From Gemmatimonadota bacterium (GTDB lineage: Bacteria > Gemmatimonadota > Gemmatimonadetes > Gemmatimonadales > GWC2-71-9): a stretch of DNA of 64,000 nt. Positions within the stretch are counted from its first letter, which is position 1, and each line of letters opens with the position of its first letter. The translations under genes were made by a program, and so were the position numbers. Where the stretch lies: contig SHZU01000010.1 of NCBI GenBank assembly GCA_009692115.1, positions 88,940 to 152,939 of the forward strand, read 5' to 3'. Under the pieces are notes generated by a model, which had not been told where the DNA came from, searched no databases, and was given only the letters and a program-made list of their open reading frames with translations. This document shows, piece after piece, positions 36,068-44,824 of the stretch.

Positions 36068-37225
36068 CTATTGGCAGTAGTGACGGGCGGTAGCCGCGAG
36101 AACGTCCGCGGTCTGATAAACACTTTCCAGATCGACCCATTCGACGGCCGCGTGGGCCCCGGCGCCGGTCGGGCCGAACACCACGGTCTCGACGCCGGCG
36201 GCGGCCAGCAAGGCCGAGTCCATCCACGGGGTGTCGCCCACCATCTTGGGCGTCGAGCCCAGCACGCCGAGAGCGCCGACGGCCAACGACCGAACGATGC
36301 CGGCCTCGGGCGAGACTTCGAACGGCTCCCGCGCAAAAAAACATTCCACCCGAGACTGAAAGCCGGGATCCTCGGCCTCGAGTTCGGACCGGAGCGCCTG
36401 GATCTCGGCCATCGCGCTGGCTTCGGTTTCGCCGGGGATGGTCCGCCGCTCGATCTCGATCCGGCAATTCGCCGCGTAGGTGCTGAGCCCGGTGCCACCA
36501 TGGAGGGTCGCGGCGTGAAGCGACGGCGGGCCGACCAATCGGTGGGCCAACCGGCGCCGGAGCTCTTGCTCCAACCGATCGAGGCGGCCCAAGAACCGCC
36601 CCATCCGCATATTCGCGTCAAGGCCTTGGTCGACCTTGCTCCCATGCGCCGCCCGGCCCTGGGTTTCGACCGCAATCCAGAGATACCCCTTGTGGGCCAG
36701 GCAGATCTCGAGCGCGGTCGGCTCGGTGACGATGGCACCGTCGACCTTGATCCGTTGAACCAGATCGGCGGTGCCGCAGCTGCCGTACTCCTCATCAGCC
36801 ACCGCGGCCACGATCACGTCCCCCCGAAGCCGGGCGCCGCTTTCCTGGAGCAGCTTCACGGCGGTGATGCTGGCCGCCACACTGCCCTTCATGTCGAAGG
36901 AGCCCCGCCCATAGAGCTTACCATCCCGCACGGCACCCGAGAACGGCTCCGCCATCCCCTCGACCTCGACCGTATCATAGTGGCCGTTCAGCATCAAACT
37001 CTTCCCGCCCCCGGTACCCCGAAGCCGGCCGGTGACACTGATCCGGCCCGGTTCGGGCTCGTACCGCTCGACCTCGAGGCCAAGTTCCGCGAGCCGGGCC
37101 GCAGTGTAGTCGGCAATCTCCCGTTCGCCGGGCGCCCCAGCGACCAGTTTGGGGTTGACGGAGTTGATTTGGACCAGGCGCTGAAGGATGGTCAGGCACC
37201 AGGCTCGGCACTCGGCACTCGGCAC
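36068..37225 (-). CDS. M20 family metallopeptidase (ArgE/DapE-like)
   Basis: This 385-residue zinc amidohydrolase acts on N-acyl amino acids or peptides. First metal motif LMLNGHYDTVEV, then LYGRGSFDMKGSVAA (bridging Asp), AVADEEYGSCGT (catalytic and metal Glu) and the C-terminal PTGAGAHAAVEWVDLESVYQ. A lid domain with TQGRAAHGSKVDQGLDA lies between. The only plausible start, GTG 37225, falls inside a heptanucleotide repeat array, so the first residues (PSAECRAW) are repeat-encoded and copy-number change could alter translation. It sits between the S9 peptidase and mmsA genes in a compact unit that appears to process peptides and amino-acid derivatives. Confidence 0.9.
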   Translation of the reverse strand: MPSAECRAWCLTILQRLVQINSVNPKLVAGAPGEREIADYTAARLAELGLEVERYEPEPGRISVTGRLRGTGGGKSLMLNGHYDTVEVEGMAEPFSGAVRDGKLYGRGSFDMKGSVAASITAVKLLQESGARLRGDVIVAAVADEEYGSCGTADLVQRIKVDGAIVTEPTALEICLAHKGYLWIAVETQGRAAHGSKVDQGLDANMRMGRFLGRLDRLEQELRRRLAHRLVGPPSLHAATLHGGTGLSTYAANCRIEIERRTIPGETEASAMAEIQALRSELEAEDPGFQSRVECFFAREPFEVSPEAGIVRSLAVGALGVLGSTPKMVGDTPWMDSALLAAAGVETVVFGPTGAGAHAAVEWVDLESVYQTADVLAATARHYCQ

Positions 37226-37238
37226 TCGGGGCTCGGCG
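37204..37238. repeat. Heptanucleotide tandem array (CTCGGCA family), array 2
   Basis: Five units on the plus strand: three CTCGGCA, then CTCGGGG and CTCGGCG. The array spans the junction between the S9 peptidase stop and the M20 peptidase gene and supplies that gene's GTG start codon (37225-37223 on the minus strand). It is therefore both intergenic and translated. Confidence 0.9.
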
Positions 37239-37262
37239 GTCAGAAGGTGCGGGGGAAGGTAA

Positions 37263-39230
37263 TCAGGGGAGTGGGGTTGGTTTCAGGTGGCGGTTGAACC
37301 ACGAGAGGGAGCGGGTGATTCGGTCTTGGATGTGGACGGGGTTTCGAATCCCATGGCCTTCGCCGGGGTAGATCATGAATTCGGTTTCGACGCCGTTGTG
37401 CTGGAGGCCTTTCCAGAATTCGTAGGATTGGGCGGCCGGGGTTTCGATGTCTCCCTCGCCGACGAGGATGAGTGTCGGGGTTTTGGCCTGTTTGATGAAG
37501 GTCATCGGGGCGCTCCGGGCATAGACCTCGGAGTCGTCGTAGACGGCGGCGCCGAAGTAGCCCAGCAACCATTCGTTGATACCGTTTTGGGCCCAGTAGC
37601 TCAGCCAATTGGCAATCCCGGCACCGGCCACGGCCGCTTTGAAACGCCGGGTTTGGGTCACCGCCCACATCGTCATGTAGCCGCCGTAGCTCCAGCCGGT
37701 GATCCCGACCCGGGCGGTGTCGATCGGCGCTCGGAGGCCGGCCGCGTCGACACCGAGCAGGATGTCCCGGAGGTCGCCGTAGCCGAAGTCTTTCACGTTC
37801 GCCCGCGTGAACGCCTGGCCAAAGCCCTGACTCCCGCGCGGATTCGGCAGGAAGACGTAGTAACCGGCCTCGAGCAGCGACCGCTCCGTAGTGGTGGCGC
37901 TGCTCAACCAGCGCGGTTGATGGGCCGAGGCGGGGCCGCCGTGCACGATGACCACCATCGGATGGCGGCGGGACGGGTCGGCGTTCTTCGGGTGGAGGAG
38001 CCAGCCCTGGATCGTCAAGGCGTCGCTGGTCCAATGGAGATTGGCGCTTTGTCCAAGGACCGGCTCGAGTCCGTCATTGACTCGGGTGACCTGCTTCCAC
38101 TGACCGATCGGCCCGGCCCACACTTCCGGCGGCCGCTCGAACGAATGCCGGATCAACCCCGACACCGCCCCGTCCCGCGAAAGGGCGAGGCCCCCAACCC
38201 CGACGCCCGCCACCGCGTGGATACTCTCGCCGGCTTGCCAGAGCAGCTTGGTCTCGCCGGTTCCGGGGTCGACGGTGCCGATCGCGCTCCCGCCATCGGC
38301 CCAGGCTGTGAAGACGATTCGGTTCGGACCGGCGGTCCAGGCGAGCCAGTTGGGCGAGATTTGAATGCCCGGCGTCAGGTTCCGGGGCACGCCACCCGCG
38401 GCATCGACCAGGTACACGTCCCCGCCGGGAACCCCCTCGTCGCTCATCAACCCGCCGACATAGGCGATCCGGCTTCCATCTGGCGACCACCGGGGCGAGG
38501 CGATTTGCATCCCAGGCTTGCCTAACGATCGGGCACCGCTCCCGGTGGCGTCCATGATCCAGATTTCATCGGTGTACCAGCCGCTGTCGCCCGGGCCGGG
38601 GGCCGCCGCGGCCAGGAATCGGGAACCATCCGGCGACCAGGCAAACTCGTGGACGTAGAGATCGGGTCGCGAGATCTGCCGAACCACGCCGGTGGTCAGG
38701 TCGACGGCCGCGATCCGCTGAGCATCGAATTGCCGGCCGATCAGCCCGGTGTCCCGGGCTTGCGGGGCCAGCGGGCCCGACGGGCGGGTTGGATTCTCCG
38801 TGTTGAGCAGCGCGATGGTCCGCCCGTCGGGAGACCATCGGAGGCCGGCGGTGTTGCCGCGGAGCCAGGCAACTTGGCGGACCGCTCCCGACGCCCTCGT
38901 CATGACGTAGAGGGCCGGCCGCCCACCCGATTCGGCAAGCAGGGCCAACCGGGTCCCATCCGGCGACCACGCCAGGTCTCGTTCCGTCCCCCGAACCGCC
39001 GGGACGACCACCCGCCGGGCCGTCCCCCCGGCGACCGCGACGACGTTCACGCCCGGGGCGTCCGCCGGATCCCGGGGACCGATCCAGGCGAGCATCGTCC
39101 CGTCCGGAGTGAGCGACAGATCGCGAAACGACCGAGCCTCTCGGGTGGTGTTCGGACGTTGGGCACCCACCGAAACCGCCGTCGCGAGCAGCCCGAGCAC
39201 GATCCCAAATGATCGGAAGGGTAAAAGCAT
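37263..39230 (-). CDS. Secreted S9 family prolyl-oligopeptidase-like serine peptidase
   Basis: This 655-residue exported peptidase starts MLLPFRSFGIVLGLLATAV. After the signal peptide, residues ~25-390 form a beta-propeller with repeated WSPDG strands (LAWSPDGTRLALLAES, FAWSPDGSRFLAAA). The C-terminal alpha/beta hydrolase carries the nucleophile in ITGWSYGGYMTMW, the acid in VGEGDIETPAAQS and the base in YPGEGHGIRNP. GGAG lies eight bases before ATG 39230. It heads a compact six-gene minus-strand unit ending at 29136. Family members include dipeptidyl- and acylaminoacyl-peptidases that release dipeptides or acyl amino acids from oligopeptides. Confidence 0.93.
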   Translation of the reverse strand: MLLPFRSFGIVLGLLATAVSVGAQRPNTTREARSFRDLSLTPDGTMLAWIGPRDPADAPGVNVVAVAGGTARRVVVPAVRGTERDLAWSPDGTRLALLAESGGRPALYVMTRASGAVRQVAWLRGNTAGLRWSPDGRTIALLNTENPTRPSGPLAPQARDTGLIGRQFDAQRIAAVDLTTGVVRQISRPDLYVHEFAWSPDGSRFLAAAAPGPGDSGWYTDEIWIMDATGSGARSLGKPGMQIASPRWSPDGSRIAYVGGLMSDEGVPGGDVYLVDAAGGVPRNLTPGIQISPNWLAWTAGPNRIVFTAWADGGSAIGTVDPGTGETKLLWQAGESIHAVAGVGVGGLALSRDGAVSGLIRHSFERPPEVWAGPIGQWKQVTRVNDGLEPVLGQSANLHWTSDALTIQGWLLHPKNADPSRRHPMVVIVHGGPASAHQPRWLSSATTTERSLLEAGYYVFLPNPRGSQGFGQAFTRANVKDFGYGDLRDILLGVDAAGLRAPIDTARVGITGWSYGGYMTMWAVTQTRRFKAAVAGAGIANWLSYWAQNGINEWLLGYFGAAVYDDSEVYARSAPMTFIKQAKTPTLILVGEGDIETPAAQSYEFWKGLQHNGVETEFMIYPGEGHGIRNPVHIQDRITRSLSWFNRHLKPTPLP

Positions 39231-39260
39231 GGAGACTCCGCAGCCTGGTGAGGTGTGACC

Positions 39261-39299
39261 AAGATAAAGCAATCGGGGCGAGCTTTCGCTCGCCCCGAT
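39261..39299 (-). terminator. Rho-independent terminator after susD-like gene 2
   Basis: A perfect 12-base stem pairs 39272-39283 (atcggggcgagc) with 39288-39299 (gctcgccccgat) around the loop tttc. On the minus strand it is followed by TGCTTTATCTT. It lies between the susD-like stop (39329) and the S9 peptidase start (39230), so it ends the SusC/SusD transcript. Confidence 0.85.
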
Positions 39300-39328
39300 G
39301 CGCCAAAGTTACCCAACAGCCCCAAGGG

Positions 39329-40639
39329 TCAGGGCGTGTCGACGGTGCAGTCGGCCGGTTTGTAGTTTGGGTTGTTCTCTTCCGGCTGCGGGACGATCAA
39401 CGCGGCTTGGGTACCCCGCGTCAACCCCTGTTTGTGGTACGCCCCGGACGGATAGACCGCCTGTTTCGCCCGACCGTACTGGCGGACCATCCGGCGGAGA
39501 TCGCCGAGACGGTGAGCGGTCAAGTACATCCAGAACGCCCGCTCCCGGAAGGTCAGGTTTTCCTGCGCGGTCCTGGTGCCGGGATCCACCAGCGGAGTAA
39601 GCGCCGGCACGGTGGCCCGGGCCTCATTGAGCTTCTGGAGCCAGAGGCCGGTGCTGTTGGCCTGGAGAGCTGCCTCGGCCTCGATCAACCGCGCCTCGAT
39701 CCCGGTCGCCATTGCAACCGGCGAGTCGATCGTGAGGTACTTCCTCTGGACCACCATCGGGGTCACGGTGTCGTTCCGTGACAGACCCGTCGCGGTCACT
39801 GGAACCCGCGGGTCCGCGGCGCTGGCGAAGTCGAGGCCGGTGCCCCCTTCCAGATTGGAGACCGAGTAGATGTCGCTCGCCGTCTGGAGTTGGACCTGGT
39901 TGGTCTGCCGGCCCGGAGGGGCGGCATGGAGGAAGTTGTAGACGAAAGTCGTGGGCACGGCGGCCACCGCGGTGGCCGCCTGGGCATATTGGCTCAGGTT
40001 GAGCAGGGCCCGGCCCCGAATCACCGCGATCATGTTCTGGATCCGGGCATCGCCACCGGTGCTCCCGGCCGCCGTGGCCAGCCGCTCGAGCGCCCGATTG
40101 AACAGCTGCGCCGTGGTAAAGGGGGTCCCCAAGCTTATGGCCGGATCCCGCTCGGAAATCGGCGTCCCCGAGCAGAACATTTCACCGAACATCACGTAGC
40201 TGAGCCCAGCCAAGCCCCACATTTCACCGGTCCGAGGATCGCTCGCCGGCAGCCGGCGAGCGGCGCCCTCGAGCGCGGTTCGAGCGCGTTGGAGCGCGTG
40301 GAACGGGCCGCCGTTGCCCGAGGCGACGCTGTTGGTGGCCAACACGCTGCGGAGATCCCATTCACGAACCGCGGGCGGCGTGCTCGCGTGCATCAACTCG
40401 TCGACAAACATGCCTCCGAAGATGACCACGCCGCTGCCGCCGGTCGTCGCCACCACGATGTCGGAAATGGCCCCGGAATAGAGCGCCGCCTGCCCCTCCG
40501 GCGTCTCCAACTTGTCCGGGGTAATCACGTCCGGAGTATCCGGCATGAGAATAGTGTCCTTCGAGCAGGCCGTCGCGAACCCGGCAAGCAGCAACGTGCT
40601 CCCGACGACGCGGGCCAAGCTCGTGAATTTGCTGGTCAT
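39329..40639 (-). CDS. SusD-like outer-membrane lipoprotein (second system)
   Basis: This 436-residue lipoprotein has a lipobox, LLLAGFATACSKD. The helical scaffold includes LQRARTALEGAARRL, EMWGLAGLSYVMFGEMF, AVIRGRALLNLSQYAQ and GIEARLIEAEAALQAN, and the C-terminal ENLTFRERAFWMYLTAHRLG block fits the SusD/RagB family (R-x-x-x-F/W-x-E/T-x-x-R-L). It is more divergent than the first SusD-like protein. ATG 40639 is chosen because the signal peptide starts there; the frame is open upstream. It follows the second susC-like gene by 29 bases and is followed by a strong terminator. The ligand is unknown. Confidence 0.87.
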   Translation of the reverse strand: MTSKFTSLARVVGSTLLLAGFATACSKDTILMPDTPDVITPDKLETPEGQAALYSGAISDIVVATTGGSGVVIFGGMFVDELMHASTPPAVREWDLRSVLATNSVASGNGGPFHALQRARTALEGAARRLPASDPRTGEMWGLAGLSYVMFGEMFCSGTPISERDPAISLGTPFTTAQLFNRALERLATAAGSTGGDARIQNMIAVIRGRALLNLSQYAQAATAVAAVPTTFVYNFLHAAPPGRQTNQVQLQTASDIYSVSNLEGGTGLDFASAADPRVPVTATGLSRNDTVTPMVVQRKYLTIDSPVAMATGIEARLIEAEAALQANSTGLWLQKLNEARATVPALTPLVDPGTRTAQENLTFRERAFWMYLTAHRLGDLRRMVRQYGRAKQAVYPSGAYHKQGLTRGTQAALIVPQPEENNPNYKPADCTVDTP

Positions 40640-40668
40640 GACCTGATAATCCTTTCGAGCTGGCATGG

Positions 40669-43600
40669 TTAGAAGCCGAGGTTGACGCGGAAGATTCCGA
40701 TCAGCGGCTGGGCCTGCTGAACGAAGTTGTAGTTCGGACCGTCGACGGATTGAGTGTTGTTCTCCGGGTCCCAACTGGTGAAGCCGAACGTCTTCAGATA
40801 CAGGTTTCGGCCGGTCAAGGTGATGTTCATGGTCCGGGCCCCGAACAGACCGGCCAGCGACTTGCTGCCGGTATAGGTGATCGACGCCTCGCGGAGCCGC
40901 AAGTGTTCGGCATTCTCTCCGTAGGCGCCGAACGCCCGCGGACCGGCAATCGCCTTCGCTTGCTCCTTGAGCGACACGGAGGGGTCATGGAGAGCCTGGC
41001 AGTTCACCTGGAAGGCGCACTGGAACAGACCGTTGACGTTCAGGGTGACGAAGCCACCGCGATAGTCGAACTGCCCACCGATTCGGAGCCGGTTGTTGAA
41101 GAGCGACAAACTGGTGTTAACTGCCAAGTTCCGACTCGGTACGGTCGAGCCGAGGAACATCAGGGTATCCGTCACGGTCACTTCGCTCGGATCGATGGCA
41201 CCGTCGCCGTTTTTGTCCGCGAAACCGGTCAAGCCCTGCCACCAGAGCCCGAACATCGGGTATCCGGGAATGTTCTTGAAGCCGAACCCGACGATCGGCG
41301 GTACCCCGGGCGCCAACGAAACCAGCCGGTTTTTGTTGCCGGAGGCCTCGACTTGGACGTCCCAGGTAATGCTCTTCTTCTCGATCACCCGGGCATTGAT
41401 GGATATCTCGACGCCCTCGTTGGTGACGACCCCAACGTTTTCCAGCCGGGCGGACACGCCACCCAACGAGAACGGCTGCGTCCGTTGCACCAAGGCATCA
41501 CTGGTCTTCTTGTTGTAGTAGGTAACCTCGAAGTTGACCCGGTTGTTGAGAAAGCCCGCATCGAAGCCGGTCTCGAATTCCCGGGACCGCTCCGGCTTCA
41601 GGCCGGCGTCGCCCAAACCACCGAGGGTCACGCCCGGAACCGCGGGCTGTCCGAAAATCGACGCGGTCACCGGCGTTGCATACGTCAGCGCATCGAGCGG
41701 CCGCGGTGACTGCCCCGTGACGCCGAAGGCGGCCCGGAGCCGGAGGCTGTTGAGCAAACCGCCATCCTTGGGCTCGATGGCCACCCACGACCCGGCCACC
41801 TTGGGATAGTAAGCCGAACGCGACGCCGCACCGAAGGCACTGTTGTCGTCGATCCGGAGCGCCCCGCTCAAGAAGAGCCGGTCGTCGAGGCTCACCTGTT
41901 GCTCGACATAGGTGCCCAAGGTGATGACGTCGAAGGTCACCTCCGACAATGACTTCTGGGCACCGGCGGACAGGGCGATGATGCCCGGAGGCAGGATATC
42001 GGCTTGGCCGTTCACGGCGAATAACTTGTCGTGGTTGTACTGGACGCCGAGCGAAGTCTTGGCTCCGATTCGCCCAGTCAGCGTGTACTGGGCAGTGCTG
42101 TTCAGATCGACCGTGTACTTGGTGTCGATCGACCGGTTGAACATCCGTTTGCCCTGGTTCTCCGTGCCGCAGGTCAAGCAACCCTGGCCCCGGAACACGT
42201 TCTGTTCATCGACGTAGTTGAGGTAGTCAAGCCCAAAAGTACCGCGGCTCGACAGCCACGAGAACGGCCGCCAGTTGACGGTCCCGCTGTTGATGAAGTG
42301 ATCGTTCTTCCGGTAGGTCTCTTCCCCGATCGAATTCGCCGGCCGGGAGAAGCCGTAGCCCCCTGTTGCCGGGAACAGAGCCGGATTGGCCGAGCCAAAC
42401 ATCGCCGTCCCGATCATCGACTGGAAATTGTCGCCGGTCTGGGGCAACCGGATGTTGTTGACGACAACGCCCGAGGAAACCGAGACCTCGAGGTTGCTTC
42501 GGGGACTCGCGTTCAGATTGAGGCGGAAGTTGTACTTGTTGAAATGGTTCGGGCGGACCTGGGAGTGCGGCAGATCGGCCACGGTGGCCAGGCCCCGCTT
42601 GGTCGCCAAAAAGTCGGCCTCAGCGTCGGCGAGCTTCAGAACCCCGGTCTCGAGTTCCGATTCAGCCGATACGAAGTACCGCATGACGTCGGTACCGCCG
42701 GCAACGCTGGTACCCAACTGGTTCCGGAACCCGGTCGTGAACGGCGTCGTGGCTTGGGGATTGAGCAGATCCAAGACGTTCCGTTGCGCCACCTGGCAGA
42801 CGCCGGCCTTTTCCTGCCAAGTAAAGCAGTCAGAGTTTAGGGCCCCGACCCGGCTGTTGAAATACGTGCTCGGATAGTGGTAGGTGTCTTTGATCCCGCC
42901 GCCTTCGATCCAGCTGTTCCACAGCGGCGCCCCGGCCCGACCCCGCTTGGTCGTGACCCGGATAACGCCGTTGGCGGCCTGGGTTCCGTAGAGCGTCGCC
43001 GCCGACGGGCCTTTCACGATCTCGATCGATTCGATTTCTTCCGGATTAAGATCGTTCAACTTCGACACCGTACTCCCACCGACGAACCCGCCGGCCGCGG
43101 CGTCAGCCGCCACCCGGATCCCGTCGACGTAGAGCAACGGATCGTTGGAGAGCGACACCGAGCTCAAGCCGCGAATTCGGATCCGGGCGCCGGTACCGCT
43201 GGTCCCGTTGCTCTGCATCACGGTCACGCCGGACACCCGGCCGCTCAACACCTGCATCAGGTTGGTGGTCGGGCTCGTCTCGACCAACTGGGCCGCCTGG
43301 ATCTTGCCGACCGTGTTGCCGAGTTCCCGGGAGGCCTGCTCACCGGTGGCCGTGGTCACAATTTCTTCCAGTTGGAACGGCACCGATTTGAGGCTCCAGT
43401 CCAGGGTCACGCCGCCGCCCGCCGCGACCGTGACGGATTTGGTCTGGGAGGCATAGCCGAGCATGAACACCCGGAACGTGTGCGGGCCGCCGGTGACACC
43501 CCGAATGGTGTACTGCCCCTGCTGGTTGGTCACGGCGTACACCTGCTGCGTCGTGGCCTGAACCCGGGCCCCGACCAACGGCTGGCCGTTCGACTCGTCG

Positions 43601-43710
43601 GTGACCTTGCCGGACACCGTGGCTTGTTGCGCGGCCGCCTGGCTCGTGACTAGGAAACCGAGTGCGAGTGCCAGAGCGCCTCGCATCCATCGCGTGACTG
43701 AACGTCGCAT
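40669..43710 (-). CDS. SusC/RagA-type TonB-dependent receptor (second system)
   Basis: This 1013-residue outer-membrane receptor has a signal peptide ending FLVTSQAAAQQ. A carboxypeptidase-regulatory-like domain follows (VSGKVTDESNGQPLVGARVQ). The plug domain has RIRIRGLSSVSLSNDPLLYV, NPEEIESIEIVKGPSAATLY and GTQAANGVIRVTTKRGRAG, and the C-terminal barrel ends PLIGIFRVNLGF. AAGGGG lies about eight bases before ATG 43710. With the susD-like product it should form a surface uptake complex. The 330-base upstream region is shared with the divergent kynurenine gene arm, so co-regulation is possible but unproven. Confidence 0.94.
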   Translation of the reverse strand: MRRSVTRWMRGALALALGFLVTSQAAAQQATVSGKVTDESNGQPLVGARVQATTQQVYAVTNQQGQYTIRGVTGGPHTFRVFMLGYASQTKSVTVAAGGGVTLDWSLKSVPFQLEEIVTTATGEQASRELGNTVGKIQAAQLVETSPTTNLMQVLSGRVSGVTVMQSNGTSGTGARIRIRGLSSVSLSNDPLLYVDGIRVAADAAAGGFVGGSTVSKLNDLNPEEIESIEIVKGPSAATLYGTQAANGVIRVTTKRGRAGAPLWNSWIEGGGIKDTYHYPSTYFNSRVGALNSDCFTWQEKAGVCQVAQRNVLDLLNPQATTPFTTGFRNQLGTSVAGGTDVMRYFVSAESELETGVLKLADAEADFLATKRGLATVADLPHSQVRPNHFNKYNFRLNLNASPRSNLEVSVSSGVVVNNIRLPQTGDNFQSMIGTAMFGSANPALFPATGGYGFSRPANSIGEETYRKNDHFINSGTVNWRPFSWLSSRGTFGLDYLNYVDEQNVFRGQGCLTCGTENQGKRMFNRSIDTKYTVDLNSTAQYTLTGRIGAKTSLGVQYNHDKLFAVNGQADILPPGIIALSAGAQKSLSEVTFDVITLGTYVEQQVSLDDRLFLSGALRIDDNSAFGAASRSAYYPKVAGSWVAIEPKDGGLLNSLRLRAAFGVTGQSPRPLDALTYATPVTASIFGQPAVPGVTLGGLGDAGLKPERSREFETGFDAGFLNNRVNFEVTYYNKKTSDALVQRTQPFSLGGVSARLENVGVVTNEGVEISINARVIEKKSITWDVQVEASGNKNRLVSLAPGVPPIVGFGFKNIPGYPMFGLWWQGLTGFADKNGDGAIDPSEVTVTDTLMFLGSTVPSRNLAVNTSLSLFNNRLRIGGQFDYRGGFVTLNVNGLFQCAFQVNCQALHDPSVSLKEQAKAIAGPRAFGAYGENAEHLRLREASITYTGSKSLAGLFGARTMNITLTGRNLYLKTFGFTSWDPENNTQSVDGPNYNFVQQAQPLIGIFRVNLGF

Positions 43711-43866
43711 GAAACCCCTTAACTAAATGGAGGTGTAGATCGAACCGCTGTCCACTGATAATCTTTCGTCCAAAGAGCAAGAAGTATTCCACCTAACCAG
43801 TTCCGCCAAGTCATTCACCGGAAAGGACCTACTTCTCTTCACCATGCCGCCGCGTTGAATCACTGC

Positions 43867-43881
43867 GTGTCAATTCGACAC
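43867..43881. promoter_or_regulatory. Inverted repeat GTGTC-N5-GACAC, candidate operator
   Basis: Perfect 5-base arms (gtgtc and gacac) flank a 5-base spacer. The centre lies 165 bases upstream of the SDR start and 164 bases upstream of the susC-like start, nearly midway. It is the kind of dyad bound by dimeric helix-turn-helix repressors; no regulator gene is adjacent to name the protein. Confidence 0.4.
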
Positions 43882-43892
43882 ACCAGACCCCA

Positions 43893-43908
43893 AACGCCGA
43901 TCGGCGTT
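43893..43908. promoter_or_regulatory. 16-base perfect palindrome, candidate operator
   Basis: The sequence aacgccgatcggcgtt is fully self-complementary. It lies 11 bases from the GTGTC-N5-GACAC repeat, in the same divergent intergenic region. Perfect palindromes of this length are unlikely by chance in a 330-base gap, so a protein-binding site is plausible. Confidence 0.45.
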
Positions 43909-44038
43909 CACGTGCTCAAAATGATGGCATTTGTATACCAATAACTCTACGACATCAACCCCGTACTCGCAAATCTGACTTCGGGGCTTGGGCGTTGATC
44001 AGTAGACACCGGGCCGGCCCCGGCCGTAGTTTCCCCCG

Positions 44039-44824
44039 ATGCAACTCCTTGGAAAAACCGCGCTGGTCTGCGGGAGCACGCAGGGGATCGGGCTCGCGGC
44101 CGCGATGGCCCTGGCCGAGTCCGGCGCCAATGTCGTCCTGATGGCTCGGAGTGAGGAGCGCTTGGCTGCCACCCTGAGCCGGCTTCCGCGCCCCAACCAA
44201 ACCCAAAGGCACTCGACCGCCTCCGCCGATTTCAGTCACCCAGCCAGCGCCGCCGCCGCGGTGGACCGGTGGCTTGCCGGAGGTGATTCCATTCACATCC
44301 TGGTCAACAACAGCGGGGGCCCCCCCGGCGGGCCGATCGTCGCGGCAACGGCCGAGGCCTTTGTCGCTGCGTTCCAGAGCCTGCTGGTCACCAGCCACCT
44401 GATCTCCCAAGCTGTGGTCCCCGGGATGAAGGCCGCCGGCTATGGCCGGATCATCAACGTGGTGTCCACCTCGGTCCGGCAACCCCTGAAGGGGCTCGGC
44501 GTTTCCAACACCGTCAGGGGCGCCGTCGCCAGTTGGGCCAAGACCCTGGCCGGCGAGCTCGGCCCCTTCGGCATCACGGTCAACAACATCCTCCCCGGCG
44601 CCACCCGCACCAGCCGGCTCGACGCCGTGATCGACAACCGCGCCCAGGCCACCGGCCACCCCCGCGAGAAGGTCGAAGCCGAAATGCTCGCCGAAATCCC
44701 GCTGGGTCGCTTCGCCGCCCCCGAAGAAATCGCCCACGCCATCCGCTTTCTCGCGAGCCCCGACGCCGCCTACATCACCGGCGTCAGCCTCCCGGTCGAC
44801 GGCGGCCGAATCTCGAGCCTATGA
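44039..44824 (+). CDS. Atypical short-chain dehydrogenase/reductase of the kynurenine cluster
   Basis: This 261-residue Rossmann protein has the cofactor motif CGSTQGIGLAAAMAL, the NNSG segment (HILVNNSGGPPGG) and the active-site Ser in RIINVVSTSVRQP. The catalytic YxxxK is replaced: the expected position reads GVSNTVRGAVASWAKTLA, with Ser for Tyr and Arg for Lys. A recognised SDR subgroup carries this SNxxR pattern. C-terminal ITGVSLPVDGGRISSL is standard. Activity is therefore uncertain. It heads a plus-strand arm coupled to the semialdehyde dehydrogenase by a four-base overlap, which implies a role in handling 2-aminomuconate-type products. Confidence 0.88.
   Translation: MQLLGKTALVCGSTQGIGLAAAMALAESGANVVLMARSEERLAATLSRLPRPNQTQRHSTASADFSHPASAAAAVDRWLAGGDSIHILVNNSGGPPGGPIVAATAEAFVAAFQSLLVTSHLISQAVVPGMKAAGYGRIINVVSTSVRQPLKGLGVSNTVRGAVASWAKTLAGELGPFGITVNNILPGATRTSRLDAVIDNRAQATGHPREKVEAEMLAEIPLGRFAAPEEIAHAIRFLASPDAAYITGVSLPVDGGRISSL

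Larger units (their letters stand above)
43711..44038. promoter_or_regulatory. Divergent intergenic region between susC-like gene 2 and the kynurenine plus-strand arm
   Basis: These 328 bases without a gene are more AT-rich than their surroundings. They lie between two divergent transcription units, so promoters for both must be here. Two clear dyad symmetries are present at 43867-43881 and 43893-43908. No convincing RNA gene or conserved riboswitch was seen. Promoter boxes cannot be assigned reliably by eye because the promoter consensus of this lineage is uncertain. Confidence 0.55.
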
